Shown in pieces: positions 54,071-63,321 of a DNA stretch of 64,000 nt. The stretch is from Brevundimonas goettingensis (lineage in GTDB: Bacteria > Pseudomonadota > Alphaproteobacteria > Caulobacterales > Caulobacteraceae), in NCBI RefSeq assembly GCF_017487405.1, contig NZ_CP062222.1, positions 3,791,501 through 3,855,500 on the forward strand. The letters are read 5' to 3'. A model generated the notes under the pieces. It saw nothing but the letters and a program-made list of their open reading frames with translations. It searched no databases and was not told the origin of the DNA. Both the position numbers and the translations under genes were made by a program. Numbering within the stretch: position 1 is the stretch's first letter; each line of letters begins with the position of its first letter.

Positions 54071-54781
54071 CTAGGCCATCTGAGGGACCAGGACGACGCC
54101 GAGCAGCACCGCGACCCAGTGCACCCCGGCCCCGGCGACGACGAAGCCGTGCCAGATCGCACGGCGGTATTTCAGGCGCGGGCTGATGAAGACAAAGACC
54201 CCGGCGGTATAGATCAGCCCGCCCAGCACCAGCAGGCTCAGGGCCACCGGATGCACAGTCTCGAGCATGGGTTTCAGGGCCAGGACCGCCAGCCAGCCGA
54301 ACAGGACATAGACCCCGCTCCAGAAGGCGTCGGAGATGCGCGGCGCGACCAGTTTGGTCGCCACGCCGGCGCCGGCGATCAGCCAGACCGCCAGGGTGAA
54401 GCCGATCGACCACATCCCCTCGAACCTCTGGGTCGTGAAGGGGGTGTAGGAGCCTGCGATCATCAGGAAGATGGCCGCCTCGTCCATCCGCCTCAGCACG
54501 GGCCGGGCGGCGCAGGGATTGGTCCAGTTGTAGATCGTCGAGACCGACAGCATGGCGATCAGACAGACGGCGTAGACGGCGGTGGCGATCACCGTGCCCG
54601 GCCCGCCATAGATGGCCGCAAGACCCGCCAGAACGACGCCGCCGACGCCCGCCAGCGACAGGCCCGTAACGTGCACCCAGAGATCCGCGAGGCGCTCGGC
54701 GCGCGTCTGGTAGTGGTCGATCATGTCCAGCGCGTCAGGCGTGCAGACATGGGTGAACAGGGATCGCAAACGCATCTTCAT
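54071..54781 (-). CDS. Haemolysin III / PAQR family membrane protein
   Basis: A 236-residue protein from the ATG at 54781 with seven hydrophobic segments. It carries the family signs: DHYQTRAERLADLWVHVTG (with Glu and His near the first helix), then AAIFLMIAGSYTPF (the S-Y-T-P motif of helix 3), then AIWHGFVVAGAGVHWVAVLL (the W-H...H pattern in the last helices). Bacterial HlyIII proteins are related to adiponectin/progestin receptors and have a metal site; a haemolytic role is not established. It is convergent with nothing nearby and lies upstream of phaR on the same strand. Confidence 0.88.
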   Translation of the reverse strand: MKMRLRSLFTHVCTPDALDMIDHYQTRAERLADLWVHVTGLSLAGVGGVVLAGLAAIYGGPGTVIATAVYAVCLIAMLSVSTIYNWTNPCAARPVLRRMDEAAIFLMIAGSYTPFTTQRFEGMWSIGFTLAVWLIAGAGVATKLVAPRISDAFWSGVYVLFGWLAVLALKPMLETVHPVALSLLVLGGLIYTAGVFVFISPRLKYRRAIWHGFVVAGAGVHWVAVLLGVVLVPQMA

Positions 54782-54851
54782 GGCCCCATCAAGCCCACGA
54801 CCGTTCGGTTCGTTCCCTCCATCTGGACTCGACACGATGACCATCCGCTGA

Positions 54852-56120
<1,269 letters not shown>

Positions 56121-56165
56121 TCACCGAGGTCCGTCTTCCCTCGCGGGGAGGCGGGCGGCCGGGCC

Positions 56166-56846
56166 TCAGAAGTCGAGGTCGGCGTAGTGGGGAGCGGGGG
56201 CCAGGCCCTGGAACCGGTCGGCCAGCAGGGGGCGGAAGCAGGGCCGCGACTTGAGCCGCATGTACCAGGTCTTGAGCAGCGGATACGACTTCCAGGCCAC
56301 CTCGCCGAAGTAGTCCAGCACCGAGACGTGGGCGGCGGCGACCAGATCGGCCTGGCTCATCCGGCGGCCGGCCAGCCAGTCGCGCTCGCCCAGCAGGCCT
56401 TCCAGCATGACCAGATGCTCGCGCAGGGCCGCGCGGCCTTCGCGCAGGCCTTGCGCCTCGGGCGGGCCGAGGCGGAGCAGGGGCTTCTCCATCCGTTCGT
56501 GCAGCAGGACGGCGTTGACCTCGTCGGTGAAGCGGCGGTCGAACCAGGTGGTCAGACGGCGCACCTCGGCGCGCTCGCCGGCGTCGGCGGGCATGAGCAG
56601 CGGCGTCTTCTGCTGGTCCTCGACCCAGCCCATGATGGCATTGGCCTCGCACAGGGTCAGCGGCCGGCCCTGATGGGCGGTCTGCAGCACCGGGGGCATA
56701 CCGGACGGATTGAGGTCACGGACGGGGCAGTCTGCCTCCCAAGGCCGCACCCCTGTCTCCTCGACGGCGATCCGCGCTTCGCCCAGCGCCAGTCGCGCCG
56801 AGCGCGAGCCGGGATCGAAGGGGAAGTGGAACAGTACGGCCGTCAT
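56166..56846 (-). CDS. FzlA-like glutathione S-transferase homologue
   Basis: A 226-residue GST-fold protein from the ATG at 56846, which has GGAG 6 nt upstream. The N-domain reads VLFHFPFDPGSRSARLALGE with DPGSRSAR in place of a normal GST catalytic motif; LCEANAIMGWVEDQ follows. The C-domain ends FQGLAPAPHYADLDF. In Caulobacter, FzlA is a GST homologue of about this length that binds and curves FtsZ filaments through its C-terminal tail. The tail and the lack of a catalytic residue fit it, from memory of the family. If correct it is an essential division factor; otherwise an uncharacterised GST. Confidence 0.65.
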   Translation of the reverse strand: MTAVLFHFPFDPGSRSARLALGEARIAVEETGVRPWEADCPVRDLNPSGMPPVLQTAHQGRPLTLCEANAIMGWVEDQQKTPLLMPADAGERAEVRRLTTWFDRRFTDEVNAVLLHERMEKPLLRLGPPEAQGLREGRAALREHLVMLEGLLGERDWLAGRRMSQADLVAAAHVSVLDYFGEVAWKSYPLLKTWYMRLKSRPCFRPLLADRFQGLAPAPHYADLDF

Positions 56847-56908
56847 GCGCGACTCCATGGCCCCCTCGCTCTTAACGGGCCGTTTACCGCGCTCGGTTCA
56901 GCCGCCGT

Positions 56909-57895
56909 CTATGACCAAGGTCCTGTGTGTGGGACGGTTTGGCCGCCCGCGACCGGCGTCTCAACCGCCGGCTTGACCGGAGGTTCCACGGGGCGGGCCC
57001 CGGCCGGGTCGGCGTGGATCAGGATGTCAGAGTCGGGCAGGACGGCGCGGATGCGGGCCTCGGCGGCCTCGACGATGGCGTGGGCGGCCTCCAGCGTCAG
57101 GTGCGGGTCCAGATCGACGTGCATCTGGACCATCAGGGTCGAGCCGGCCATCCGGGTGCGCAGGGCGTGGATGCCGGTGATGCGCGGATCGGCGAGGACG
57201 GCGGTGGTCACCGCCTGTTGCTCGGCCTCGCCCGCCGACCGGTCGAGCAGGTGGTCCGAGGCGTCCTTCAGGAGGCCGAAGGCGCCCCAGAACAGCCAGA
57301 CGGCGACGATCAGACCCGCGGCGGCGTCGAGGCCCGGCGCGCGCAGCCAGGCGCCGGAGACGACGCCGATCAGGACCACCCCATTGGCGGCGAGGTCGGC
57401 GGCATAGTGGCTGCGGTCGCCGGCGACGGCGAGGGACCCGGTCTCCTTCAGCGCCCGCCCCTGCAGCCAGACGAGGCCCGCGGTCAGGCCGATGGAGATG
57501 AGGATGACGGCGACGGCCCAGCCCCCGGCGGCGACCGGGCGCGGATCGACCATGCGCTGCAGGGCCTCCCAGCCGATGAAGACGGCCGAGGCGAAGATCA
57601 GACCGGCCTGGACCAGGGCGGCCATGGCCTCGCCCTTACCGTGGCCGTAGCGGTGCTCCTCGTCCGGCGGGGCGGCGGCCCAGCGCACCGCGTAGAAGGT
57701 GGCGAGCGACGCGATCAGGTCCAGGACCGAGTCGGTCAGGGAGGCCAGAACCGACACCGATCCGGAGGCGCCTAGGGCGAAGGCCTTGAGCGCGATCAGG
57801 GCCACGGCGACCCCGACCGAGAGGCGGGTGATCCGGCGCGTGATCGCGGCCTTGTCCACAGTTGACGGGAGGGTGTCGCCGGCGGGTTCGGTCAT
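56909..57895 (-). CDS. Cation diffusion facilitator transporter
   Basis: The 328-residue protein has six membrane helices and the CDF metal sites: SLTDSVLDLIASLATFYAVR (with the S-x-x-x-S/D pattern, D-x-x-x-D in helix 2) and HRYGHGKGEAMAAL with the HxxxD-like GHGK. NGVVLIGVVSG lies in helix 5. The C-terminal cytoplasmic domain (ITGIHALRTRMAGSTLMVQM, HVDLDPHLTLEAAHAIVEAA) is the usual dimer and metal-sensing fold. It exports Zn2+, Fe2+ or Co2+ from the cell, driven by protons. It is divergent from the HTH-citrate-synthase-like gene. Confidence 0.93.
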   Translation of the reverse strand: MTEPAGDTLPSTVDKAAITRRITRLSVGVAVALIALKAFALGASGSVSVLASLTDSVLDLIASLATFYAVRWAAAPPDEEHRYGHGKGEAMAALVQAGLIFASAVFIGWEALQRMVDPRPVAAGGWAVAVILISIGLTAGLVWLQGRALKETGSLAVAGDRSHYAADLAANGVVLIGVVSGAWLRAPGLDAAAGLIVAVWLFWGAFGLLKDASDHLLDRSAGEAEQQAVTTAVLADPRITGIHALRTRMAGSTLMVQMHVDLDPHLTLEAAHAIVEAAEARIRAVLPDSDILIHADPAGARPVEPPVKPAVETPVAGGQTVPHTGPWS

Positions 57896-58030
57896 CCTGC
57901 CTTGTCGCCGATCAGGCGGCGCAAATCCAGAGCGGGCTTATGTTTCAGCAAGCTTGGCCGTATTGCCCCGGTCACGAAATGGCCGCATGGTGAGCGCTGC
58001 ATTCATCCACAGGCAGGACGTGGATCGCGC

Positions 58031-59219
58031 ATGGCAAGCGGTGGGGCGGCGGTCGGGGAGACCACAGAGCGTTGGATCGGCCGGGGCGAGGCCCTGGAGC
58101 GGCTGGGGGTCAAGACCCAGACGCTGTACGCCTATGTCAGCCGCGGCCGGATCGCGGCCCGTCCGGACCCCGACAACCCGCGCCGCAGCCAGTACGCCGC
58201 CGGGGACATCGCCCGGCTGAGCGCGCCCCTGGCGCCCGGCGAGACCCCGCCGCCCTTCGTACCTTTCGAGCACGCCCCGGCGCGGGGCGAGGCCCTCATC
58301 CGGTCGTCCCTGAGCCTGGTGTCGGACGGGCGGCTGTTCTACCGGGGGCAGGACGCCATCGCCCTGTCGCAGACGGCGACCGTGGAGGACGCGGCCCGGC
58401 TGCTGTGGGACGCCCAGGGCGACAATCCCTTCGCGGGGCTGGGCCCCCGGCTGGACAGCGCCGGCGGGGTCACGGCCCGGACCCGGCTGTTCGCGTCGCT
58501 GGCCCGCCGCGCCGAGGAGGACGCCTCCAGCGCCGGCAAGACCCCCGATCAGGTCAAGGCCCAGGCCGCCTCTGTGCTCAATGAGGTGGTCGACGCCATC
58601 GCCGGCCCCGGTCCTCGCCTGTTCTTCCACCAGAGGCTGGGTCGCGGCTGGAAGGTGCTGGAGCGCGACAGCACCATCATCCGTCAGGCCCTGGTCCTGA
58701 TCATGGACCACGCCATGAACCCCTCGGTCATCGCCACGCGAGCGGCGGCGGAGGGCGGCGCCTCTCCGGCGGGGGGCGCTGGCGGGGCTGGCCACCTTCA
58801 CCGCCTCGCCCAAGGCCTTCGAACTGGCGCGGACCATCGCCTGGGTGATCGAGGCCCGGCGCGATCCAAGGGGCGCGGCCCAGCGTCGCATGGAGGCCGA
58901 CGGACGCGTCCCCGGCTTCGGCGATCCGGCCTGGCCCGAGGGCGATCCGCGGGCGCAGGCCCTGCTGGAAGCCGCCCAACTGCCCGCCGATCTGGCCGCC
59001 ATCGTGCGCGAAGGCGAGGCGGCGACGGGCGTCAAAGCCAATGTGGGCCTGGCTTTGGCTCTCGTCGCCCGCCGTCTGGACCTGCCCCGCGACGGCGCCT
59101 CGGACATGCTGCTGATCGGCCGTCTGGTGGGCCTGCTCGGCCATGCGCTGGATCAGACGACGGACGGCTCGCCTATCGCCGCCCGACTGCGCTATGTGGG
59201 TCCCAGACCCGGGGCCTGA
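58031..59219 (+). pseudogene. Frameshifted HTH-citrate-synthase-like gene
   Basis: Residues 1-60 form a MerR-like helix-turn-helix (WIGRGEALERLGVKTQTLYA, YVSRGRIAARPD). The rest follows the citrate synthase fold (LVLIMDHAMNPSVIATRAAA). A run of six G at 58771-58776 breaks the frame; with five, it would read on as GALAGLATFTASPKAFELAR and end GSPIAARLRYVGPRPGA at 59219, about 396 codons. Two catalytic His positions are changed: the GPxHGG His is absent (TASPKAFELA) and GFGH reads GFGDPAWPEG. So even when repaired it may lack citrate synthase activity and could be regulatory. The break may be a sequencing error. Confidence 0.75.
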
Positions 59220-59252
59220 TCAGGCACTCCCATCCGGGCATTGGGGATATCT

Positions 59253-60062
59253 ATGGCGGACTGGATTGCGGCGATCATCCTTGGGCTCGTGGAGGGACTG
59301 ACCGAGTTCCTGCCCGTCTCCTCGACCGGCCACCTGTTGCTGACCCAACACCTGCTCGGCCTGACCGACCTGCGCTGGAACGCCTTTGTGGTGCTGATCC
59401 AGCTGGGCGCGATCCTGGCGGTGGTGGCGCTGTATTTCCAGCGGCTGTGGGGAGTGCTGATCCGGCTGCCCACCGACCCGTCGGCGCGCCGCTTCGCCAT
59501 CAGTGTGCTGATCGCCTTCATTCCCTCGGCTGTCGCGGGCCTGTTCCTGCACGACTTCATCACCAAGGTCCTCTTCGAGGACCTCAGGACCATCTGCTGG
59601 GCCCTGATCATCGGCGGGGTCATCCTGCTGGTGCTCGAGCGCTGGGCGCCGAAGCCGCATACTGGCGACGCCATGGCCCTGACCTGGCGTCAGTCCTTCC
59701 TGATCGGCCTGTTCCAGTGCCTGGCGCTGGTGCCCGGCGTGTCCCGCTCGGGCGCGACCATCTCGGGCGGTCTGGTTCTGGGGCTGGAGAAGCCGGCGGC
59801 GGCGGAGTTCTCCTTCTTCCTCGCCATCCCGACCATGGTCGCGGCCTTCGGTCTGGACCTGCTCAAATCCAAGGACTCGATCGACTTCCACTTCGCCTGG
59901 ATCATCGCCCTGGGCTTCATCGTTTCCTTCGTGAGCGGCCTGATCGTCATCCGCTGGATGCTGAGCTTCGTGTCCAAGCACGGCTTCGCCCCCTTCGCCT
60001 GGTGGCGGATCGCCATCGGCGCGACCGGCCTGTTCCTGCTGACTATGGGCGTCGTCGCCTGA
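59253..60062 (+). CDS. uppP: Undecaprenyl-diphosphatase UppP
   Basis: A 269-residue membrane phosphatase that recycles undecaprenyl diphosphate for peptidoglycan and O-antigen synthesis. Motif 1 is EGLTEFLPVSSTGHLLL with the Glu/Ser/His set; motif 2 is VPGVSRSGATISGGL. There are about eight hydrophobic segments. The start is the ATG at 59253 (GGGG 7 nt upstream), not the TTG at 59241. It is close to the disrupted HTH-citrate-synthase gene on the same strand. The next gene is convergent. Confidence 0.96.
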   Translation: MADWIAAIILGLVEGLTEFLPVSSTGHLLLTQHLLGLTDLRWNAFVVLIQLGAILAVVALYFQRLWGVLIRLPTDPSARRFAISVLIAFIPSAVAGLFLHDFITKVLFEDLRTICWALIIGGVILLVLERWAPKPHTGDAMALTWRQSFLIGLFQCLALVPGVSRSGATISGGLVLGLEKPAAAEFSFFLAIPTMVAAFGLDLLKSKDSIDFHFAWIIALGFIVSFVSGLIVIRWMLSFVSKHGFAPFAWWRIAIGATGLFLLTMGVVA

Positions 60063-60067
60063 CGGTC

Positions 60068-60095
60068 TTTGCACTCGAAAAAAGGCGAGTGCAAA
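60068..60095. repeat. Inverted repeat, 10-bp stem
   Basis: TTTGCACTCG (60068-60077) and CGAGTGCAAA (60086-60095) pair around AAAAAAGG directly after the uppP stop. There is no U-run after the stem, so it may not be a standard terminator, although its position fits 3'-end formation. Confidence 0.55.
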
Positions 60096-60156
60096 AAGTG
60101 CAAGGCCGAAGACGAGGTGTCAGGTTCGGGCCGTAGGGCGTGGACTCTGAAGGTAT

Positions 60157-60174
60157 TTTTTCAGCGCTGAAAAA
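60157..60174. repeat. Perfect 18-bp palindrome
   Basis: TTTTTCAGCGCTGAAAAA is fully self-complementary. As DNA it could be a binding site for a dimeric protein; as RNA it forms only a short stem. Confidence 0.6.
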
Positions 60175-60368
60175 TGCACCCGGCGTGCACTCGGGTGTAG
60201 CGGCGTGCGCCCGGGCGGTGGTCTGGATTCGCGATGTCAAAGACCGGCGGACGGCATTGTACGGCCGCGCGGAGGCGTGCGCAGTCGATGGGGGCGATGG
60301 TGCGCCAAGGCCTTGATCATGGGCGGGTTTTTCGGCGCGGGTATGCTGGGTCGGCGCATTTCACACCG

Positions 60369-60486
60369 CTCATCCCGGCGAATGCCGGGATCCAGATTTA
60401 GACGCCGTGCCTGCCGCGAAGTCCCGAAAGGCGCGAAGCTTCAACCGCCCGGCATGGATCTGGATCCCGGCATTCGCCGGGATGAG
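60369..60486. repeat. REP/BIME-like element with 29-bp inverted arms
   Basis: The left arm (60369-60397) and right arm (60458-60486) are perfect inverted copies of 29 bp. Each arm contains its own small palindrome CCCGGC-GAAT/ATTC-GCCGGG. The 60-bp interior has no coding sense. This CATCCCGGCGAATGCCGGG type of sequence is typical of dispersed intergenic repeats. Confidence 0.85.
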
Positions 60487-60527
60487 CGGCGAAGGGAGAC
60501 GGGCTTCTCCCGGGAGGGAGAAGGGTC

Positions 60528-61517
60528 TTAAGCCGTGACGAGCGTCTCGGCCGCCGGGCTTTCGGCGAACTGGCCGCCCTTGCGGTATCGCCAGAGATAG
60601 GCCGGGGCGATGGCTTCCAGGCCGGTGGGCTCGATGCCGAGGGCGGCGAGGCCTTCGGCGCCGGGGGCGACGAGGTTGTCGCTCTCCAGCGAGACGACCT
60701 GATCCTTCGTCAGCAGCGGGGTGATCCCGAAGCCGGCGGTGATCTGGGCAAGCGAGCCGATGATCCGGGCGACGCCGAAGGGCAGGGGGACCAGGGCGCG
60801 CTCGCGCTTGGTCTCGCGCAGGATGTATTTGAGCACGTCGCCGAAGGTCCAGACGGCCGGGCCGCCCAGTTCGAAGGTGCGACCGGCGGCGTCGGCACGG
60901 GTCGTGGCGCGGGCGATGGCCTCGGCGACGTCGCCGACATAGACGGGTTGCAGCTTGGTCTCGCCGCCGCCGATCAGGGGCAGGGCGGGGGCCATGACGG
61001 CCAGGGACGCGAAGCGGTTCAGGAAGCCGTCGCCGGCGCCGAAGACGATCGAGGGGCGGATGATGACGGCGTCCGGCTTGGCGACGCGCACGGCCATCTC
61101 GCCGGCGGCCTTGGTGCGGGCGTAGTCGCTGTCGCTCTCCGGATTGGCGCCGATGGCCGAGACCTGGACCAGACGATCGATGCGGGCGGCCGCGCAGGCT
61201 TCGGCGACGTTGCGGGCGCCGTCGACGTGGAGGGCCTGGAAGGTGCGCTTGCCGCCCTCGTGCAGAATGCCGACCAGGTTGACCGCGGCGCTGGCGCCCT
61301 TGAGGGCCGTCGCCACATCGGCGGGCGAGGTGATGTCGCAGCGGACCGGCTGGATCTGGCCGACCTCGCCCAGCGGGCGCAGGTCATAGGAGATGTTGGG
61401 CGCGCGCACGGCGACCCGCACCCGCCAGCCGGCTTTCGCCAAGGCGCGTACAGCCTGGGCGCCGACGAAGCCGGAGCCTCCGAACACAGTGACCAGACCC
61501 GGGCTGAACGCGGACAT
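60528..61517 (-). CDS. NDUFA9-like NAD(P)-binding protein (extended/atypical SDR)
   Basis: A 329-residue protein from the ATG at 61517, which has GGAG 7 nt upstream. The N-terminus LVTVFGGSGFVGAQAVRALA is a Rossmann NAD(P) loop with GGSGFVG. VNLVGILHEGGKRTFQALHV and VIIRPSIVFGAGDGFLNRFA match the complex-I NDUFA9-like atypical SDRs, including the PSIVFGxxDxFxNRF stretch. It may be a quinone- or lipid-linked oxidoreductase or an assembly protein. It converges on uppP and has tRNA-Leu divergently placed upstream. Confidence 0.85.
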   Translation of the reverse strand: MSAFSPGLVTVFGGSGFVGAQAVRALAKAGWRVRVAVRAPNISYDLRPLGEVGQIQPVRCDITSPADVATALKGASAAVNLVGILHEGGKRTFQALHVDGARNVAEACAAARIDRLVQVSAIGANPESDSDYARTKAAGEMAVRVAKPDAVIIRPSIVFGAGDGFLNRFASLAVMAPALPLIGGGETKLQPVYVGDVAEAIARATTRADAAGRTFELGGPAVWTFGDVLKYILRETKRERALVPLPFGVARIIGSLAQITAGFGITPLLTKDQVVSLESDNLVAPGAEGLAALGIEPTGLEAIAPAYLWRYRKGGQFAESPAAETLVTA

Positions 61518-61654
61518 GGGAAGCTCCAATCGAAATCTCAGAGTGGCGGGATAGACCAGGTCTCGCTGCATCGCAACGCACCGCACAATGGAGCCGGATA
61601 ACGGGGCGGGCAGGGGGTTTGAACGCGATGCGCAAAACTTGTCGCAAAAGTATA

Positions 61655-61683
61655 TTGACCCGCCCGTCCGGCTCCCGTAGAGG
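61655..61683 (+). promoter_or_regulatory. Probable promoter of tRNA-Leu
   Basis: TTGACC (61655-61660), a 17-bp spacer and TAGAGG (61678-61683) lie 46 bp before the mature tRNA. The -35 is good; the -10 is weak. Confidence 0.45.
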
Positions 61684-61729
61684 TCCGCGCCTTCCCGACG
61701 GAAACGCCTTCACCGGCCGACCGACAGGG

Positions 61730-61816
<87 letters not shown>

Positions 61817-61823
61817 ATTCTCG

Positions 61824-61864
61824 AAACGGCGTCGCATCGACAGATGCGGCGCCGTTTTCGTTTC
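61824..61864 (+). terminator. Rho-independent terminator of tRNA-Leu
   Basis: A 15-bp stem with one G-U pair (61824-61838 with 61843-61857) and a GACA loop is followed by TCGTTT. It begins 8 nt after the tRNA. Confidence 0.85.
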
Positions 61865-61888
61865 GGGCGCCGCCATGGGTGGCTTGCT

Positions 61889-61975
61889 GTGAAAAAGTGC
61901 TGGTGAGCAAGGCGTGAGCCGGGCTGGATGCGTGCAAGCGATCCTGCTCACCTCTTGCTCACCGGCACTTTTCAC
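61889..61975. repeat. Long imperfect inverted repeat (~30-bp stem)
   Basis: The left arm 61889-61919 (GTGAAAAAGTGCTGGTGAGC...) pairs with the right arm 61946-61975 (...GCTCACCGGCACTTTTCAC) with one bulge and one or two mismatches, around a 26-nt loop. It fills the space between the tRNA-Leu terminator and rnd. It is not followed by a U-run. It could be a mobile palindromic element at a tRNA 3' flank or a processing signal. Confidence 0.75.
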
Positions 61976-62024
61976 TCGACCCGGCGCCCTCGCATCGACG
62001 GCGCTGCTGGGCTAGAGGCTGTGC

Positions 62025-62639
62025 ATGACCGTTTATTTCCACGAAGGCGACCTGCCCGACGATCTCGACCTCGGCCCCTCGGTGGCCGTGGATTCGGAGA
62101 CCATGGGGCTGCGCTATCACCGCGACCCCCTGTGCGTGGTCCAGCTGTCGGCCGGGGACGGCGACGCCCATGTCGTGCGCCTGCGTCGCCCCGCCTATGA
62201 CTGTTCGAATCTGAAGGCCCTGATGGCCGACCGGGGCGTGCTCAAGATCTTCCATTTCGGCCGGTTCGACATCGCCATGATGCAGCTCTATCTCGGCGTT
62301 GAGACGGGGCCGGTCTATTGCACCAAGATCGCGTCGAAGCTGGCCCGCACCTATACCGACCGGCACGGGCTGAAGGATGTGACCCGCGAACTGGCGGGCG
62401 TGGACCTCAGCAAGGCGCAACAGTCGTCCGACTGGGGCGCGGATGTCCTGACCCAGGCCCAGCTCGACTATGCGGCCTCGGACGTCCTCTATCTGCACGC
62501 GGTCAAGGACAAGCTGGACATGATGCTGGCCCGCGAAGGCCGCACCGAACTGGCGAAGGCCTGTTTCGACTTCCTGCCGACCCGGTCGCGTCTGGACCTC
62601 GAGGGTTGGGAAGAGATGGACATCTTCGCCCATGCCTGA
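62025..62639 (+). CDS. Ribonuclease D family 3'-5' exonuclease
   Basis: A 204-residue DEDDy exonuclease: VAVDSETMGLRYHRDPL carries Exo I (D-x-E), LKIFHFGRFDIAMMQL is Exo II with the invariant Asp, and LDYAASDVLYLHAVKDKL is Exo III with Tyr and Asp. The HRDC domains of full-length RNase D (~375 residues) are absent, so this is the short form common in alphaproteobacteria. It trims 3' ends of tRNA and other RNA. It lies after tRNA-Leu and overlaps the lptC start by 8 bp, so rnd-lptC-lptA-lptB are probably co-transcribed. Confidence 0.92.
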   Translation: MTVYFHEGDLPDDLDLGPSVAVDSETMGLRYHRDPLCVVQLSAGDGDAHVVRLRRPAYDCSNLKALMADRGVLKIFHFGRFDIAMMQLYLGVETGPVYCTKIASKLARTYTDRHGLKDVTRELAGVDLSKAQQSSDWGADVLTQAQLDYAASDVLYLHAVKDKLDMMLAREGRTELAKACFDFLPTRSRLDLEGWEEMDIFAHA

Positions 62640-63321
62640 GTTCGGGCCTGAGGGCGTGGGCCAGGATCAGGAAGCGGTCGAGACGCGGCGCGCCGAGGAC
62701 GAGGCGCGTCTGGCCCAGGCCGCGGCCAAATGGCGTGCGCGCTCGCGCCGGGTGCAGCTGTATCGCCGGCTGCTGCCGATCCTGATCGTGGTCCTGGCGG
62801 GCGGCGCCTTTACCTGGACGGTGTTCCGCACGGTGATCTCGGGCGTCGAGCGCAAGGCCGCCCAGAGCCGCGAGGTCCGGCTCGACAATCCCATGTTCCA
62901 CGGCCAGGACGCCCAGGGCCGCTCCTTCCTGATCGGGGCGGCGGGCGCGGTGCGCGACCCGAACACCGGGCATTTCCGCCTGAACGGCCCGGTGCTGAGG
63001 CTGAATCTCGGCGGCCGCAAGGTGACCCAGATGACCGCCGACGCGGGCATCTATGACGAGGTCAAGCGCACCGTGACCATCGGTCCGAACGTCAGGATCA
63101 CCGACGGCGGCTCGGGCTTCACCCTGACCACGCCCGAGGCGGTGGTGGACACGGCGACCGGGATCACGACCGGGAACAAGGGCATCGAGGGCCACGGCCC
63201 TCTTGGAACCATTTCCGCATCGTCCTATGCCATCTATGATCAGGGCGAGCGGGTGACCTTCAACGGCTCCGGCGACAACAAGATTCGCGGCGTGTTCAAC
63301 ACGACGCGTTCGGGTGGATGA
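62632..63321 (+). CDS. lptC: LPS export protein LptC
   Basis: A 229-residue protein with a cytoplasmic N-tail of ~40 residues, one membrane helix (LLPILIVVLAGGAFTWTVF) and a periplasmic beta-jellyroll. The jellyroll reads VRLDNPMFHGQDAQGRSFLI, then GRKVTQMTADAGIYDEVKRT, with TLTTPEAVVDTATGITTGNK at the end, as in the LptC family. It relays lipopolysaccharide from LptB2FG to LptA. It overlaps rnd by 8 bp and lptA by 4 bp. Confidence 0.92.
   Translation: MPEFGPEGVGQDQEAVETRRAEDEARLAQAAAKWRARSRRVQLYRRLLPILIVVLAGGAFTWTVFRTVISGVERKAAQSREVRLDNPMFHGQDAQGRSFLIGAAGAVRDPNTGHFRLNGPVLRLNLGGRKVTQMTADAGIYDEVKRTVTIGPNVRITDGGSGFTLTTPEAVVDTATGITTGNKGIEGHGPLGTISASSYAIYDQGERVTFNGSGDNKIRGVFNTTRSGG

Larger units (their letters stand above)
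60063..60527. other. Convergent intergenic region rich in inverted repeats
   Basis: No gene is supported in these 465 bp between uppP and the NDUFA9-like gene. It holds, in order, a 10-bp-stem hairpin at 60068-60095, a perfect 18-bp palindrome at 60157-60174 and a 118-bp repeat element with 29-bp arms at 60369-60486. A plus-strand frame through the area (60205-60531) mostly reads through these repeats and is not credible as a gene. GCACTCG/CGAGTGC sequences recur near 60071, 60086 and 60194. Confidence 0.6.

Noticed and set aside
57902-60136. A 744-codon open frame spanning two genes
   Set aside because: It reads the HTH-citrate-synthase gene up to the G run, then passes out of frame and runs as a shadow over uppP. 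No single protein is supported.
60205-60531. A 108-codon plus-strand frame
   Set aside because: It reads through the 118-bp inverted-repeat element, giving low-complexity Arg/Pro text without family resemblance.
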